Assembly (NCBI GenBank): GCA_023101885.1
Contig: JALPQD010000404.1
Coordinates: 496,001-560,000 of the forward strand
Reading direction: 5' to 3'
Length of the DNA stretch: 64,000 bases
From: Typhlomys cinereus
Taxonomy: Eukaryota; Chordata; Mammalia; Rodentia; Platacanthomyidae
Below the pieces are notes generated by a model that was not told where the DNA came from, searched no databases, and worked only from the letters and a program-made list of their open reading frames with translations. Shown here in pieces: positions 49,205 through 60,282 of the stretch (position 1 is the stretch's first letter; every line of letters begins with the position of its first letter). The position numbers were made by a program, and so were the translations under genes.

Positions 49205-50085
49205 TTTGAGAAATGACTCATGGCTTAAGACTCTGCCTTGGAAGCATAAGAACCTGGGTTCAGATCCCAGATCTCAAATAAAAACCAGGCAGAAATGGCA
49301 GTGCCCTGCACTTCTGACTGTGGAAGGCAAGGCCTGGGAAATCCCAGAGCAAAGTAAAAATAAAGTAGAAGTAATTCAGGATTATTCCTAAAGTTACCAT
49401 TAGGCCTCCACAGACACACAGAAAGCCTTCTGATGAAGGACCCTGGCCCTAAAGAAGGAAGCTTACAGAATGGGCCAGGTACACAGTGTAGATATTTGCT
49501 CATAGCTGATCAGGCATAGCTATAGTTAGCTATTGCTCATAGCTATTCAAACATAGCTACTGCTAGCCATTGTCTAAAACTGTGTACCTTGCTACTCCCC
49601 TCCCTGCCCCTCAAACCCCTGGTGACCGGAAAAGGAGCTGTAACCCTTGGTGATGGGAAAACAGGCTGTAACCTTAAGATGACTAGCCCTAGGGAAAACA
49701 AGTTTTGCAAGGCAATTCTGTTAATAACATAATTGTCATCTGGAAAAAACTACCTGTGGTTACGCAGGTGGACAGCACCAATTATGATGGGAACCCACCC
49801 AAGCTTTTGCTGACTAGTGATTGTACAATTCCTTGTCAATAAGACCCCTATTCAAAACCCCTTTATAAACCCCTCGCCCTAGCTGCTCGGGGCCGCTTCA
49901 GTCTCTCCTGCGTGAGAAGTTGCTGAAGCTGCCTGGCGCGCCGAAATAAAAGTCCTCTTGCTTGTTGCATAGAGTGCGGTCTTGGAGTCTCTCTCCGCGG
50001 TCCTGTTCCTGACTGAAAGACGGAGGGTGGGGGGTGGGGGGTGGGGGGGTGGTCCTTTCACTGATAGATGCACACGTCCACGCAT

Positions 50086-50129
<44 letters not shown>

Positions 50130-50130
50130 A
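49205..50130 (+). mobile_element. Old tRNA-derived SINE split by an LTR
   Basis: 5' part at 49205-49433 (AAATGACTCATGGCTTAAGA, GGGTTCAGATCCCAGATCTC, GAAATCCCAGAGCAAAGTA) and 3' part at 50061-50130 (ATACACACAC run, then ACTTGAAAAATGG). It matches the 50.34-kb copy across the gap, which contains the solo LTR. Confidence 0.8.
49434..50060 (+). mobile_element. ERV1 (gammaretrovirus-like) solo LTR
   Basis: 627 bp starting TGAAGGACC and ending GGTCCTTTCA (near-perfect terminal inverted repeats), with 4-bp CTGA TSDs (49430-49433 and 50061-50064), as expected for ERV1. It carries a TATA box (TTATAAA, 49862-49868), a polyadenylation signal (AATAAA, 49945-49950) and a U5-like stretch ending in a G-rich segment. 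No internal genes remain: a product of LTR-LTR recombination. Confidence 0.88.
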
Positions 50131-50340
50131 AAAATGGAAAAAGAGGGGGAAGAGCTCATGTGAGCATACTCAACTACTATTCTTCATTGATTTTACCCCT
50201 GACCTTCATATGTTAGAGCCCTATCACAAAAGCGTGACTATATCTGAATGTAGATTAATGGGATAAAGTTGGACCGCATTACATGGATGGGATCCTTATT
50301 CCAAAGGGCTGGTACTTCTATAAAGAAAAAAAGAGGATGA

Positions 50341-50645
50341 GGGCTGGAGAAAGCAAAAGATCCTGAATTCCAATCTCAGGTCCTATGCAAAAATGTTAGA
50401 CAGAAATGGCAGTGGCCTGTACTTCCTGCCCTGATGGGCAGAGCCTGGGAAATCCCAGAGTGAAACACAGAGGAGCAATCTACAATGATTCCCTAAGTTA
50501 GGCTTTGTCCTCCACAGGAACAAACAGTACCCTCTGATAATACACACTCACACACACACACATATACACCACACACACACACACAATGCACGTGCACACA
50601 AATACATGCAAAATAAAACATTAAATCTAAAAAAAAAAAAAAAAA
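50341..50645 (+). mobile_element. Old copy of the tRNA-derived SINE
   Basis: GGGCTGGAGAAAGCAAAAGA head with a deletion in the box A region, GAAATCCCAGAGTGAAACAC body, GTCCTCCACAGGAACAAAC, a CA segment and an A tail. Near-repeat flanks AAAGAGGA(T/A)GAG suggest a diverged TSD. Confidence 0.75.
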
Positions 50646-50997
50646 AGAGGAAGAGCTGCCAAAATCTGGAGTTACCCTTCAGAACTGAGCAAAAATAAAT
50701 TATTACTGTTTAAGCCATCCAGCTTTTGCTATTTGGTTATATTCCATAATCTATGTATCAATTTGTTTCTTGTGCTGCTGCCCCAATGTTATTCGATTGA
50801 TTACTACAATGCTTTCACATGCAATAGGAAAAAAAAATCTAACAATTAAAATGTCCATTGGTTGAAGAATGAATTAACACATGAAAGTTCTTAATTCATT
50901 GATAATAAAGAAGAACAAAAAAAACCCCACAATCTTGACACAAAGCTTTTTAGAGTACAAAACAACTTTATAGCTACAAAGTTTCAACAATAAAAAC

Positions 50998-51130
50998 TAA
51001 GAGGGATGGTGCATGCTTGTATCCCAGTACTTGGAGTGATATAAGCAGGAGGATCAAGAGTTTAAGGTCATCCTTGGCTACATAGTGAGTTTCAGGTCAG
51101 CCTGGGTTATAACAGACCCTGCTTCAAATT
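50998..51130 (+). mobile_element. B1 SINE
   Basis: GAGGGATGGTGCATGCTTGT, ATCCCAGTACTTGGAGTGAT, AGCAGGAGGATCAAGAGTTT, GGTCATCCTTGGCTACATAG and TCAGGTCAGCCTGGGTTAT: clear B1 order, moderately diverged. Confidence 0.85.
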
Positions 51131-52929
51131 AGATAATGCAATGTAAATATTAATATATAAACACAATAAAATAAAGATGTAAATATAAATACAAATGCAA
51201 AAATAAACTATAAATATACAGAGAGATGTATAAAGAACAATAAATAATAAAGTGACTATTTGAAAGTTTTTTTTAAAAAAAGACTAATTTTTTATTAGCA
51301 ATATTGAATTGACTAGATTAATAACTTGAAAGTTCTAAAGGAAATGGCTGAATTTCCAAACTAAACCAAAGCCATTATTAACCATATTAAAATGCAACCA
51401 AATTTACCACCCAAGGAAATGTTTCTGACTTTTAGTGAAGTTCAATTGACCACACTTAGGAACATATTGCTAGAATATAAATCCAACTAAGCACTCATGC
51501 TCTCATGCTGTTACCAAGTATTTGTTAGTTTCACCATTACAGTTTTAAATCCATAGTGGCACATTTCATTCAAAAGTTAATATCATGGGAATGGGGAAGT
51601 AATATTTTGTTTGAAAATTAAAATCATCACAAATAGTTATATAGCTCCTGTGTTAATGAGAAAATTAAATCTGCCTACAATATGGAATGAAGAAATTTAT
51701 TGCATTTTGAATAATCTGAATGTCAGCTCTTCTCTACTTTACTTGAATTTACTAGTGCTGCTGCTGGGGGCCAGCTTGGGGTTCTAAGAAAAGCCTATGT
51801 TTGAAATGCAGGGCAGTGCACTAAGGAGTCTGCAGGCATTTCAGCATACAACTTTCCTGCTCCAGCATTGCATGTGGAGCAAGAAAAAGGTTTTTCTGTG
51901 GGGGAAAATCTTGCTTGTGAATAAGCTGCTTGTGGAATATACATACCTTTAAGCATGTACTCCACCTAACCCTATTTGTTATGTACAAATATTCTGGAGT
52001 TTTAAAGTTAATCACTATAGTGGAAAGACTGTCATTCTTCATTTTCCATAGGGGAGGTGCTAGATGACAGAGGGTTAAGGCCTGTGTCAGAGAGAAGGAA
52101 ACTGAGGAGTCTCAGGAAAATGGCCTAAACAAAGTGAGGGTAGAGTCACACTTTCAAGTTTCAATCTATGTTTCTTTGTTTGTTTCACTGGTAGAATTAT
52201 GACATCCTTGCCAACTCCCTTTCACCTGCTTCTCTGTATGCATGGTAACATGGTCTTCATTGATCTGCAAGGTGGAGAACACCAGTGTTTTTTCATAGTG
52301 AATGAAAAAGGAATACATTGGACTCAGAAAAAATGCTTTTATAAATGAGTATGCCACCTTCTGGAGCATTGCCCAAGTGTAGATTGAGTGTAAATGGCCT
52401 TCAGTGGAGTATGTAAATAATTCATTAGGTGGGAAATGAGAATTGGCCATTTCACTATTAGAAAGAGAGTGAAAGTCCTTTTCCTCTTTATAAGAAAGCT
52501 TTTTGTGACAGACAAAAATCAATCATCTGATCAAATGTCCTGTCTGGCTTTTGAAATAGCATACTGCAAATGCATTTTTCCTTCTTTCTCCTTTCAAGTG
52601 TGAATTCTTACTACACATGTTCTGCTGTTGATAGAGAAAATGAGGACCCTGACTCCATGGTGTGCAGCATTTCTCTACTGTTCTTAGAAAGATGGCAGTG
52701 TCCTATTCTCCTCAAAGCTCTTGCCACAATTCAGCCCCACTACCCACACTGCTAAGACAGATCTTTAGTTCACCAAAAAATAAAGTTTTTTTGTTTTATT
52801 TTGTTTTTCTTAGAATAAATGAAGATGATAATCTGTATTTGAGAAGCATTGATTACTTGAATTCTACCCTGGGTTTCTGTCTTGGTGACAGAATCAAATG
52901 GGTCTTTCTTATGAGAGCTTGGAAGAAAT
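51131..52929. other. Unassigned stretch
   Basis: No gene recognised. A 118-codon minus frame (52166-52522) has no family features. 52.15-52.5 kb may belong to the retroelement that follows. Confidence 0.35.
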
Positions 52930-54393
52930 CAGTGCTGTGAGAGATGCAGGCAGTTTAAGCCCAACTTGTGATAGCGTTTGGAACTGGATGAGTGACAAGT
53001 GGAGCCATGTGTTGGTAGAGAGTTAGTGAAGTTTTGCCCCCATTCTGAAAATTTGCCTGAAATTAAATTTGAGAACTTGGTAGAGGAAATTTCAAGGCAA
53101 TGTAGTCTTGACTGACTTGGCTACTTTTTGGCACTCCTTTTCACAGTTATGTAAAAGAGCAAGGGATCAAGCAGAAAGAAATAAAAACTGTGAGGTCTGA
53201 AAAGGAAATATATAATGGTAAACTTAAAGAATTAAACCAGGAAGCAGACAGCAAAATACATGTTATTGTTAAATAGAGTAGCTTCATTAGTAAATCAAAG
53301 CCTGCTCTCAGTTTCGACAATAGGAGAGGCTGCCCCCTGAGGGCAAATTTGGGGAAGTTTCCCATGCATAAGAATACAAATCTTTTTGGAAAAAAATGAG
53401 CTGCAGGGTGGACTTCCAAAAAGAAGTTCTGTATCTCCTCCAAAGCAAAGGCTCCCCCCCCCATATTTTTCCTACAAGTCAACAGAGAGAAGGTGATTCA
53501 GATGTCATCGTAGGGGGCCAGTTTCCAACTGGAGTTTATAGCAGAACATGGCAAAGTCATCCATGTGAATTTGGTTTTAGAGGCAGCAAAGATGCAAAGA
53601 GTAAGGAGGTCATGGATCCCTCTTCCAAGGTTTCAGAGAATAGTGGAATCCAGGCAACATGTGGCAGAAAATCTGCAGTTTAGAGGCTCAAGAAGGGCAG
53701 TTTGTGCTGTAGAGTTAAAACCTGGTTTACTATTAAGAGGTAAAGATGTTAGATATGCCAGAGACAACGTGGGACATCTGCCAAGAAGAGCTGTTTACCC
53801 TGGTAGGAGCCAGCCCAAGAGAGTGATGATTCTACAAGCACCTGCTTTGGAGGGGTGGAGCTGAAGCCCTTGGGAACTGAGATGATTTCAGCATGAGGCT
53901 TACCTGTTAGACTTGAAACTACAGTATTCGGAGTTTGTCCTGCTGGTTTTTAGTCTTGTTATGGAGTGATCTTTCCTGGATATGCCCCCATTCCTCCCTT
54001 TTGGAATGGGAATGTTTATTCTGTGCCATTATATATATTTTTTATTCTCTTTTTTTAACATTTTTATTATTATTTTCACTCATACAAACTTAATAGGTAC
54101 ACCGGTTCCCTCCCTCCCTCCCCCCCATCCCCCTGCTCCCCCTCCCCTTACCCCTTCCTCCCCATCTCCTAGTGCCTCCTCCCTCCAAACCCTGGAGAAT
54201 CCTTTAATGTGCATTGTGCCATTATATTTTAAAAATATGTAACTTGTACTTTGATTTTACAGGAAGTTTCAGATTTTGGACTTTTAGACTAGTGTTAGAA
54301 CTATTGATATAATCTGTTCTGAGACTTTTAAAGTTGGACTGAGTATGGTTCACATAATGAATGGCAATGAGCCTATTGGAGCCAGAGTTGGAA
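52930..54393 (+). mobile_element. MaLR (ERVL-MaLR) internal-region remnant
   Basis: The last part matches the layout of MaLR internal 3' ends: CCTCCCTTTTGGAATGGGAA, then CTTTGATTTTACAGGAAGTT and GGACTTTTAGACTAGTGTTA shortly before an LTR. A weak 99-codon plus frame (53565-53864) lies within it. Interrupted by an L1 tail at 54.0 kb. The 5' limit is uncertain. Confidence 0.6.
54035..54214 (-). mobile_element. 180-bp L1 3' tail nested in the MaLR element
   Basis: 13-bp TSD (TGTGCCATTATAT at 54022-54034 and 54215-54227). The reverse complement matches the final polypurine tract and ACCTATTAAGTTTGTATGAG end of the 48.2-kb L1. Confidence 0.9.
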
Positions 54394-54708
54394 TGTCATT
54401 GTTTAAAATGTGTTCCTCACAGTCTCATGTGGTTGGGAAGGTCATGGCACCTTTAGGAAGTGGAGCCTTGCTAAAAGCAGGCATTCAGAGGGTGGGCCTT
54501 GAGGTAGATTACTACCACCCTACTTCTCAGCTTCCAAGATGTTTGCAGTGACTTAGCCTGCTTCCAGCTTCTGTGGTCAGCCATACTGTTTTTGCCATGA
54601 CAGGACTGTATATCCCCTTTGAAATCAAAGCTAAATAAATCTCCCTTTGTCCCTTAAGTTGTTTGATTATTGGTGTTCTCTAACAGCAATACAAAAGTAA
54701 ACAATACA
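54394..54708 (+). mobile_element. MaLR 3' LTR
   Basis: Begins TGTCATTGTTTAAAATGTGT, contains GGTCATGGCACCTTTAGGAA, CTAAATAAATCTCCCTTTGT (polyadenylation-type motif) and ends CTCTAACAGCAATACAAAAG...AATACAG. Closely parallels the reversed LTR at 20.4 kb. Confidence 0.7.
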
Positions 54709-55495
54709 GTGTTATAGATGTAAATTTTTCTGCTTAATAGAGGAGCTGTTTCTAAACAAAATCCTCCCAGAATTGTTAGCTGTTCATACTTTTATGATTA
54801 AATGAGAAAATTTGTTAAGGAACTTCAATGATCTAGAAGATATATTCTAAAGATACAGTTCATTGGAAAATAAAGAAGTTAGCACAGTTTACATTTAAAC
54901 TGATCTGTTTCAAAGAAAACACTTTTCCATTAAGAGAAGTGGTGTTAGTAATAATAACATTATTAATGGTGGTAGTATAATTAAAATATTAAAAAATGTG
55001 AGCAGTAGTTAGCAGAGTGATGAAGTCAAATGTTCTCTAGGACATGAACTCCTCATGGGATATGAGTCAGACCAGTGTAATGGGTTCTTATCTTTATCAA
55101 CATGTATCAGTATAGGCAACCTAGATGAAACTCCTGAGTTACATGTGAAAAATAGACAAGAAAGTAGGAAGGATACTGGTAGAAATAAAGTTTACTTTGG
55201 GAAAAGGACAATGATGGAATTGGAACATAAAGGTTGAAAATTCATTATCTTCATGTATAAAACTGCTATGGAAAAATATTTAAAATAAACATAAAACAAA
55301 CTAAACAAAAAAGAGGAGTATTCAAAACTGCCCTACCACTATCTTATGTCTCAATGCTTTATATTCAGTTCATAATATTTCAGGTTATGTCATATGATTA
55401 GTGTTTATTGAATGTATCCAATCCTACCCCTGAAGATACAGATAAAGTTTTCCAAGTAGTAAAACATACCCTTGAACATGAATGTAAAAGAAAGT
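54709..55495. other. Unassigned AT-rich stretch
   Basis: No gene or recognised repeat. Confidence 0.4.
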
Positions 55496-55498
55496 AAA

Positions 55499-55589
55499 AG
55501 GAAGGAAGGAAGGAAGGAAGGAAGGAAGGAAGGAAGGAAGGAAGGAAGGAAGGAAGGAAGGAAGGATGGAAGGAAGGAAGGAAGGAAGA
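55499..55589. repeat. (GGAA)n microsatellite
   Basis: Over 20 GGAA units with one GGAT interruption near 55565. Confidence 0.95.
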
Positions 55590-56635
55590 ATAAAAAGAAA
55601 AATACACTTATTTTTACTTTGAATCTAATGACAATCATGCAAAAAGGCAAACCTCTTTGAACCTAGCACCTTGGATATTTTCAGAACCTCTTAGGAGAAT
55701 CATCTAATTTCATTGAAGTAAAAGAAGTAACGTCAAATATGTCCAAGGCAGGAACTTGCTTTCCAGTACTGTAGGGTATGAAACAGGGAGAAATAGCTTT
55801 TACATTTTAGAAGAAAATTCAAAAGGTTTGGGGATTCAAACCAAAGCTTTAAACTTCTTGGTGACTACATACGTATTCACAAGGAATGCCTGACTTCATA
55901 CCAGGGAGAGTGTGCTTCAACCTGTAAAATTTATTTACAGAATGTGCAAGTAAATAAGAATGATGCATACTCAGCTCCACAGGACCACCGTCTCTTCTTC
56001 CACTTAGAAAATGAAGTTCCCCTGCCTTCCCCACTATGATATATCTTAAAGTTCAACCTTGAAGAAAACAGGTTAACATGTTTTTCAGAAAAAAATGTAA
56101 GATTCCCCAGCTTTCCCCTTCCTACTGCTTTTCTCTTAAAATTGGAAAATTTATTACTTTAATTCTAAATAGCAATCTTCCCCTGTTGATATTTTGCTAT
56201 TGTAGGTCTTCCTTACTTTACAAAGTTATTACAATGAAATAGATCCTCTTCTTTGTTTTAATAATTGCTCTATTATATGTAAGTTCCTAAGGAACAGAGA
56301 TACCAGTGACTTAATGACTAAGGACTCTATTGGTGAGGAGAAACTGTGGAGAAGGGCTCTGGTGAAGAATGAGAACACCAAACTCTGCTTACAGGCTGAG
56401 TAGTTAGGGCCAGAGAAAGGGAAGTAATTATTGAAGAGAAATTATTGACACTGAGAGATTGCATCTTGGTACTCTGGAGAATTCCGAGTATGAATTTTTA
56501 TAGGTAACAGCAGTAGAAGGAATAGAGGAGTGAGTTAAGGGAACTAAAAAAGCTCATTTGGGGGCTTGCAATTAGTTCTTATTAAGGAGATTAAGGTGAT
56601 AAGAGTACGGGTAATGAAAGAATATTTGGTGACCA
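55590..56635. other. Unassigned stretch
   Basis: No gene or recognised repeat. Confidence 0.35.
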
Positions 56636-56639
56636 GTTG

Positions 56640-57060
56640 TACTGGTCCTGTAAGAACTACCTCCACTACCTCACTGCCCTAGTAAACCCTAGACCTCCTT
56701 TTAGCAATGCCAGGCTATAAAAATTTTGGCTCACTTCATCATTCTCTTCTTCTTCCTGCTCTCTTACCATGAAGTCATGTCATGGCAGCTCCACCTCTTG
56801 CCATGTGCTTATGGCAATTCTCTTCCTTTTTTTTCTGGGTTTAAGTTATCTCCTCTGCTCTAATACTCTTCCACCTTAAAGTTATGGCTTCTTTCCTGCC
56901 TCCCTCAAACCTGGATCAGGCATTCTCCTTCCTTGGGTTGAGATCATCACATTCTTTCCTCCAATCTAATTCCTTAACTACATGTCCTCCAAGTATATTT
57001 CTGCCTTCTGATACAACCATGATAGTCTAATTCAGATGTAATGATTTCTGGATGTTTCTA
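56640..57060 (+). mobile_element. LTR-like segment, copy 1
   Basis: Contains GGTCCTGTAAGAACTACC, CACTACCTCACTGCCC, a TATA-like GCTATAAAAATTTTGGCTCA and CATTCTCTTCTTCTTCCTG, shared in order with the segment at 59.17 kb. The layout suggests a retroviral LTR; boundaries uncertain. Confidence 0.4.
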
Positions 57061-59165
57061 CTGATAATCTAAACATTATCATAATCTTTAGGTATTATTT
57101 TATATAATGTGCCTACTAAGTTCTAAAGAAAATTTAAGTGATTCTCCTATAACTATGTGCTGCTCATTCATTTGATATTTGACAATGTTTTAGTGTCTAC
57201 CTAGATCTGTACTCTATAAACCAGGCAAACCAACGTTAAATAATTTTCACTAACTTGTGATTTATGTGTACATTTGGCTCTAAAAGATATTTGAAGTACT
57301 ATAATTAAATGTAAGATCTTCATAAATATAAAATGATCTATAGGTATATTTATATTAAATACTCTTTCCAAAATGGAGATTGAAAAGGTATAATCCTCAC
57401 AAATGGCACTCATATTTAAAGTTTTTACCTTACCCAAGTCAAATTAGGAAATAAGGATCATTTTAAACTCTGAGCAGTCTGCAACATCTTGGTTGGCTTA
57501 GACTTACCAATGTTAAACTCTCTGTTCTAAGTCAACAGTTTTATATTCAGGGTCATGCATTTGAAAAGTACACATTTTGAAGATTGCTTAATGCTAGAGT
57601 AAATAAATAAATTAACATTTTAACTTAATTGAAAAATGATAAACCTGAATGAGAATTACAAAATCTTGCATTTTAGAGTATATATTTATAAATGATAAGT
57701 GTGGATGTGTACCATCTGCATGTGATTAGATATTTATGTATTTATATCTATCGTTTACATGGTGAGAAATTTGTTTAAAAGTATGTAGATTGCAATTGCC
57801 AAATTAAGACTAAATCGTTTTTTCTTTTAAAGGTGAGGTTTACCCCTACTGCCTCTTTTAAAAAGAAAGGTTTTTCAAGAGCTAAGAAATGACTAAAACA
57901 AATCTGCTTAAGGGTTTAAGCAATGTTTCTAAGGTTACAGATATAACTTTCTGGGTTAACATTTAAAATATATAATTAAATGTGTTTGCTAAATCTTGTA
58001 AGAAATACAGCAATGATGATAAAACAGAAGGGAACCATCAAGAAAAGGAAGATGAATGTTGCATAAATGAGCATAGAAGTTTAAAGTATGATATAAAAAG
58101 ATTTTGATGGTTAAAGGACAATGTTGTAGAAAAATTGATCTTCTAAAATAAATGGGCATGGCTTTGTTCTCTTTTATGAACACAAGACTGCCTAAAGTCA
58201 AACTAGCCTGAAGGTAAATACAGTAAATATAATAATGCCTGCTTCCTTCACCATACCTTTCCCTTATTAGGCTAGGAAATACAATTGATTATTTTAACTT
58301 TTTTGTATAATATCTCTATCATAGGTCACATGTTATGTCAGATACAGAGGACAAATACATATGAAACAGATCTGGATAATTGTGACTAGCAGATTTAATA
58401 TGATTCAGGTGTTTCTTATTAACTTTGTCAGCTAGCTATTTCTCTCTGAAAGATTGTTTTCCTGCCTATTACTCAGACTCATCTATATCAGATACTAAGA
58501 ATGGACCTTCCATGATGTGGGGACATTAATTTGTGGTCTCTGCATAACACAAAACAGTAGTGTTTAGCTAACATTTTGAACTACGAATTCAAGTTCCTGA
58601 AAAGAAGTTGTTATACCTGCAAGACTGAATGACTTGATTAGAGGTTCAATGACATGGAGAGATCTAGAATGTTACAAGACCAGAAACAGATTACATTGGT
58701 TCCATATTTGGCTCCTATTATTGCCCTCCTCTGTATGTGACCTAACATCCTAGTGACTATTAGGTACATTCATTGGAATGTATGAACAAACCCCTGGGAT
58801 CCATTTAAAAAAAGAGTAAGGGTGTCAAATAGATAAATCTAAACTAAATTCAATGTAACCTCTCACTTCCTACCTTCTTGAATGTATTGGTTTGATATAA
58901 TACTTTTAGTCCTTATATTTGAACCTCATTTGCTTAACCTTCTTATGTACTTGTCTTTTTTACAGTAAATTCAATAAGACTACAGATGATGGTTCAACAG
59001 AATCCCATTTATTGTGGCCCTCTGAACCATGCTGACATTTAAAATGAGAATATTTGACAGCCCCCCCCCCATTTCTTTATCTGCTCAATCATCTCTGGAG
59101 CATCAAATATCCTGGTTAGATAAAAGGGGAGAATAATAGAATAATTTCTAATGGACAGCTAGCAC
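57061..59165. other. AT-rich unassigned stretch between two LTR-like segments
   Basis: No gag, pol or other coding signature seen. A C-run lies at 59061-59070. Confidence 0.35.
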
Positions 59166-59640
59166 AGTTGTGAATTTTTGGTCCTGTGGTAACAACCCCC
59201 ACCATCCCTCCAATCTTTACTACCTCACTTCCCCGAGTAACTCCTGAATCAGCCAATAAAAGATTGTAGCTCAAACCTTCATTCTCTTCTTCTTCCTGAG
59301 CTCAGTTGAAAAGTGTCTTGATTTATGACTTTCTTTCAAAGGGATCACTTCCTCTTACCAGCTTCCTTCCTTCCTTCCTCCCTCCCTCCCTTCCTCCCTC
59401 CCTTCCTCACTCCTTCCCTGCCTTCCTCCCTTCCTTCCTTCATTCCTTCTGTCCTTCCTTTCTTTCTCTCTCTCTTTCTCTCTCTCTTTGGGATTATAAA
59501 ACCACAAGAAACTGTTACCACTATTTAACATGGAGTTGGGACCTAAGCCTGTTTTCCTGGGTCTTGGTCACTCATATTTGACTCCAGAATAAGCTACCTC
59601 TTATCCCTTTGAAGTGAGTGTTCATTTTTTTCAATGCATA
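59166..59640 (+). mobile_element. LTR-like segment, copy 2, with internal (CCTT)n
   Basis: Parallels the 56.64-kb segment: GGTCCTGTGGTAACAACC, TACTACCTCACTTCCCCGAG, CCAATAAAAGATTGTAGCTC and CATTCTCTTCTTCTTCCTG. It then ends with TTTGACTCCAGAATAAGCTACCT and GAAGTGAGTGTTCAT, like a U5. A CCTT/CTTT repeat (59362-59480) lies inside. Confidence 0.45.
59362..59485. repeat. (CCTT)n / (CT)n tract
   Basis: Pyrimidine-only simple repeat grading from CCTT and CCCT units into CTCT. Confidence 0.9.
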
Positions 59641-60204
59641 GGTATTTTGGGGTCAACTAAACATGTCTCAGAGAATTTTAAAATTATTAACATGTTACTT
59701 GTTTCTGAGAAAAAAAGGTATTCATAAAAGTTCTATCAAAGAACAAAATTCTACCTAGCCTAAATAGAATTTGGTAAAACTTTTCTTCCAAAAATGATTC
59801 TGGAAAGAAATGAACTTTGTTTCATTTTTTTCAAAAATGAAGGGAACAAATACGCAAAAGAGCACAAAATTATTAGTGTTAACCAAAATACTTTCAAACA
59901 ACATAATAAATTCCTTTTATTAGCTTAATTGCTATACTTTTGCTTTCCAAAAAATTACTTAATGTATAAATGATAAATCTGATATTTTTATTAAGGCTTT
60001 GATACATATGAAATCAATGGACATAAATGACTGTAAAATATTCATGCCAAATCTCCTTGACATTAAGAAATTACAGGAGATACATTCCCAAAAATGACAT
60101 ATTCTACATGCAAGACAAGAAAAAAGAAATGTAGGTTACATTCCCTGAGGACAGTACAGAAAGAAAGTGATAACTAGGCTGGGGGTAGAACACTGACAAA
60201 AGAC

Positions 60205-60282
60205 ACACTCTAGACATAAAACTGACACAACCATGAACACATTACACTCTAGACATAAAACTGACACAACCATGAACACATT
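60205..60282. repeat. 39-bp perfect tandem duplication
   Basis: Unit beginning ACACTCTAGACATAAAACTG occurs twice head to tail (60205-60243 and 60244-60282) without visible differences. Confidence 0.95.

Noticed and set aside
49879..50266. ORFs across the LTR end and CA repeat
   Set aside because: Combination of LTR U5, G-rich sequence and microsatellite; no protein signature.
53565..53864. 99-codon ORF as a host gene
   Set aside because: Lies in the MaLR internal remnant and is better explained as retroelement-derived.
55398..55660. Ser/Phe/Leu and Lys/Glu/Gly repeat ORFs
   Set aside because: Frames of the (GGAA)n microsatellite.
57061..59165. A provirus body between the two LTR-like segments
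   Set aside because: No gag, protease or reverse transcriptase motifs seen in any frame, so it is noted only as a possibility.
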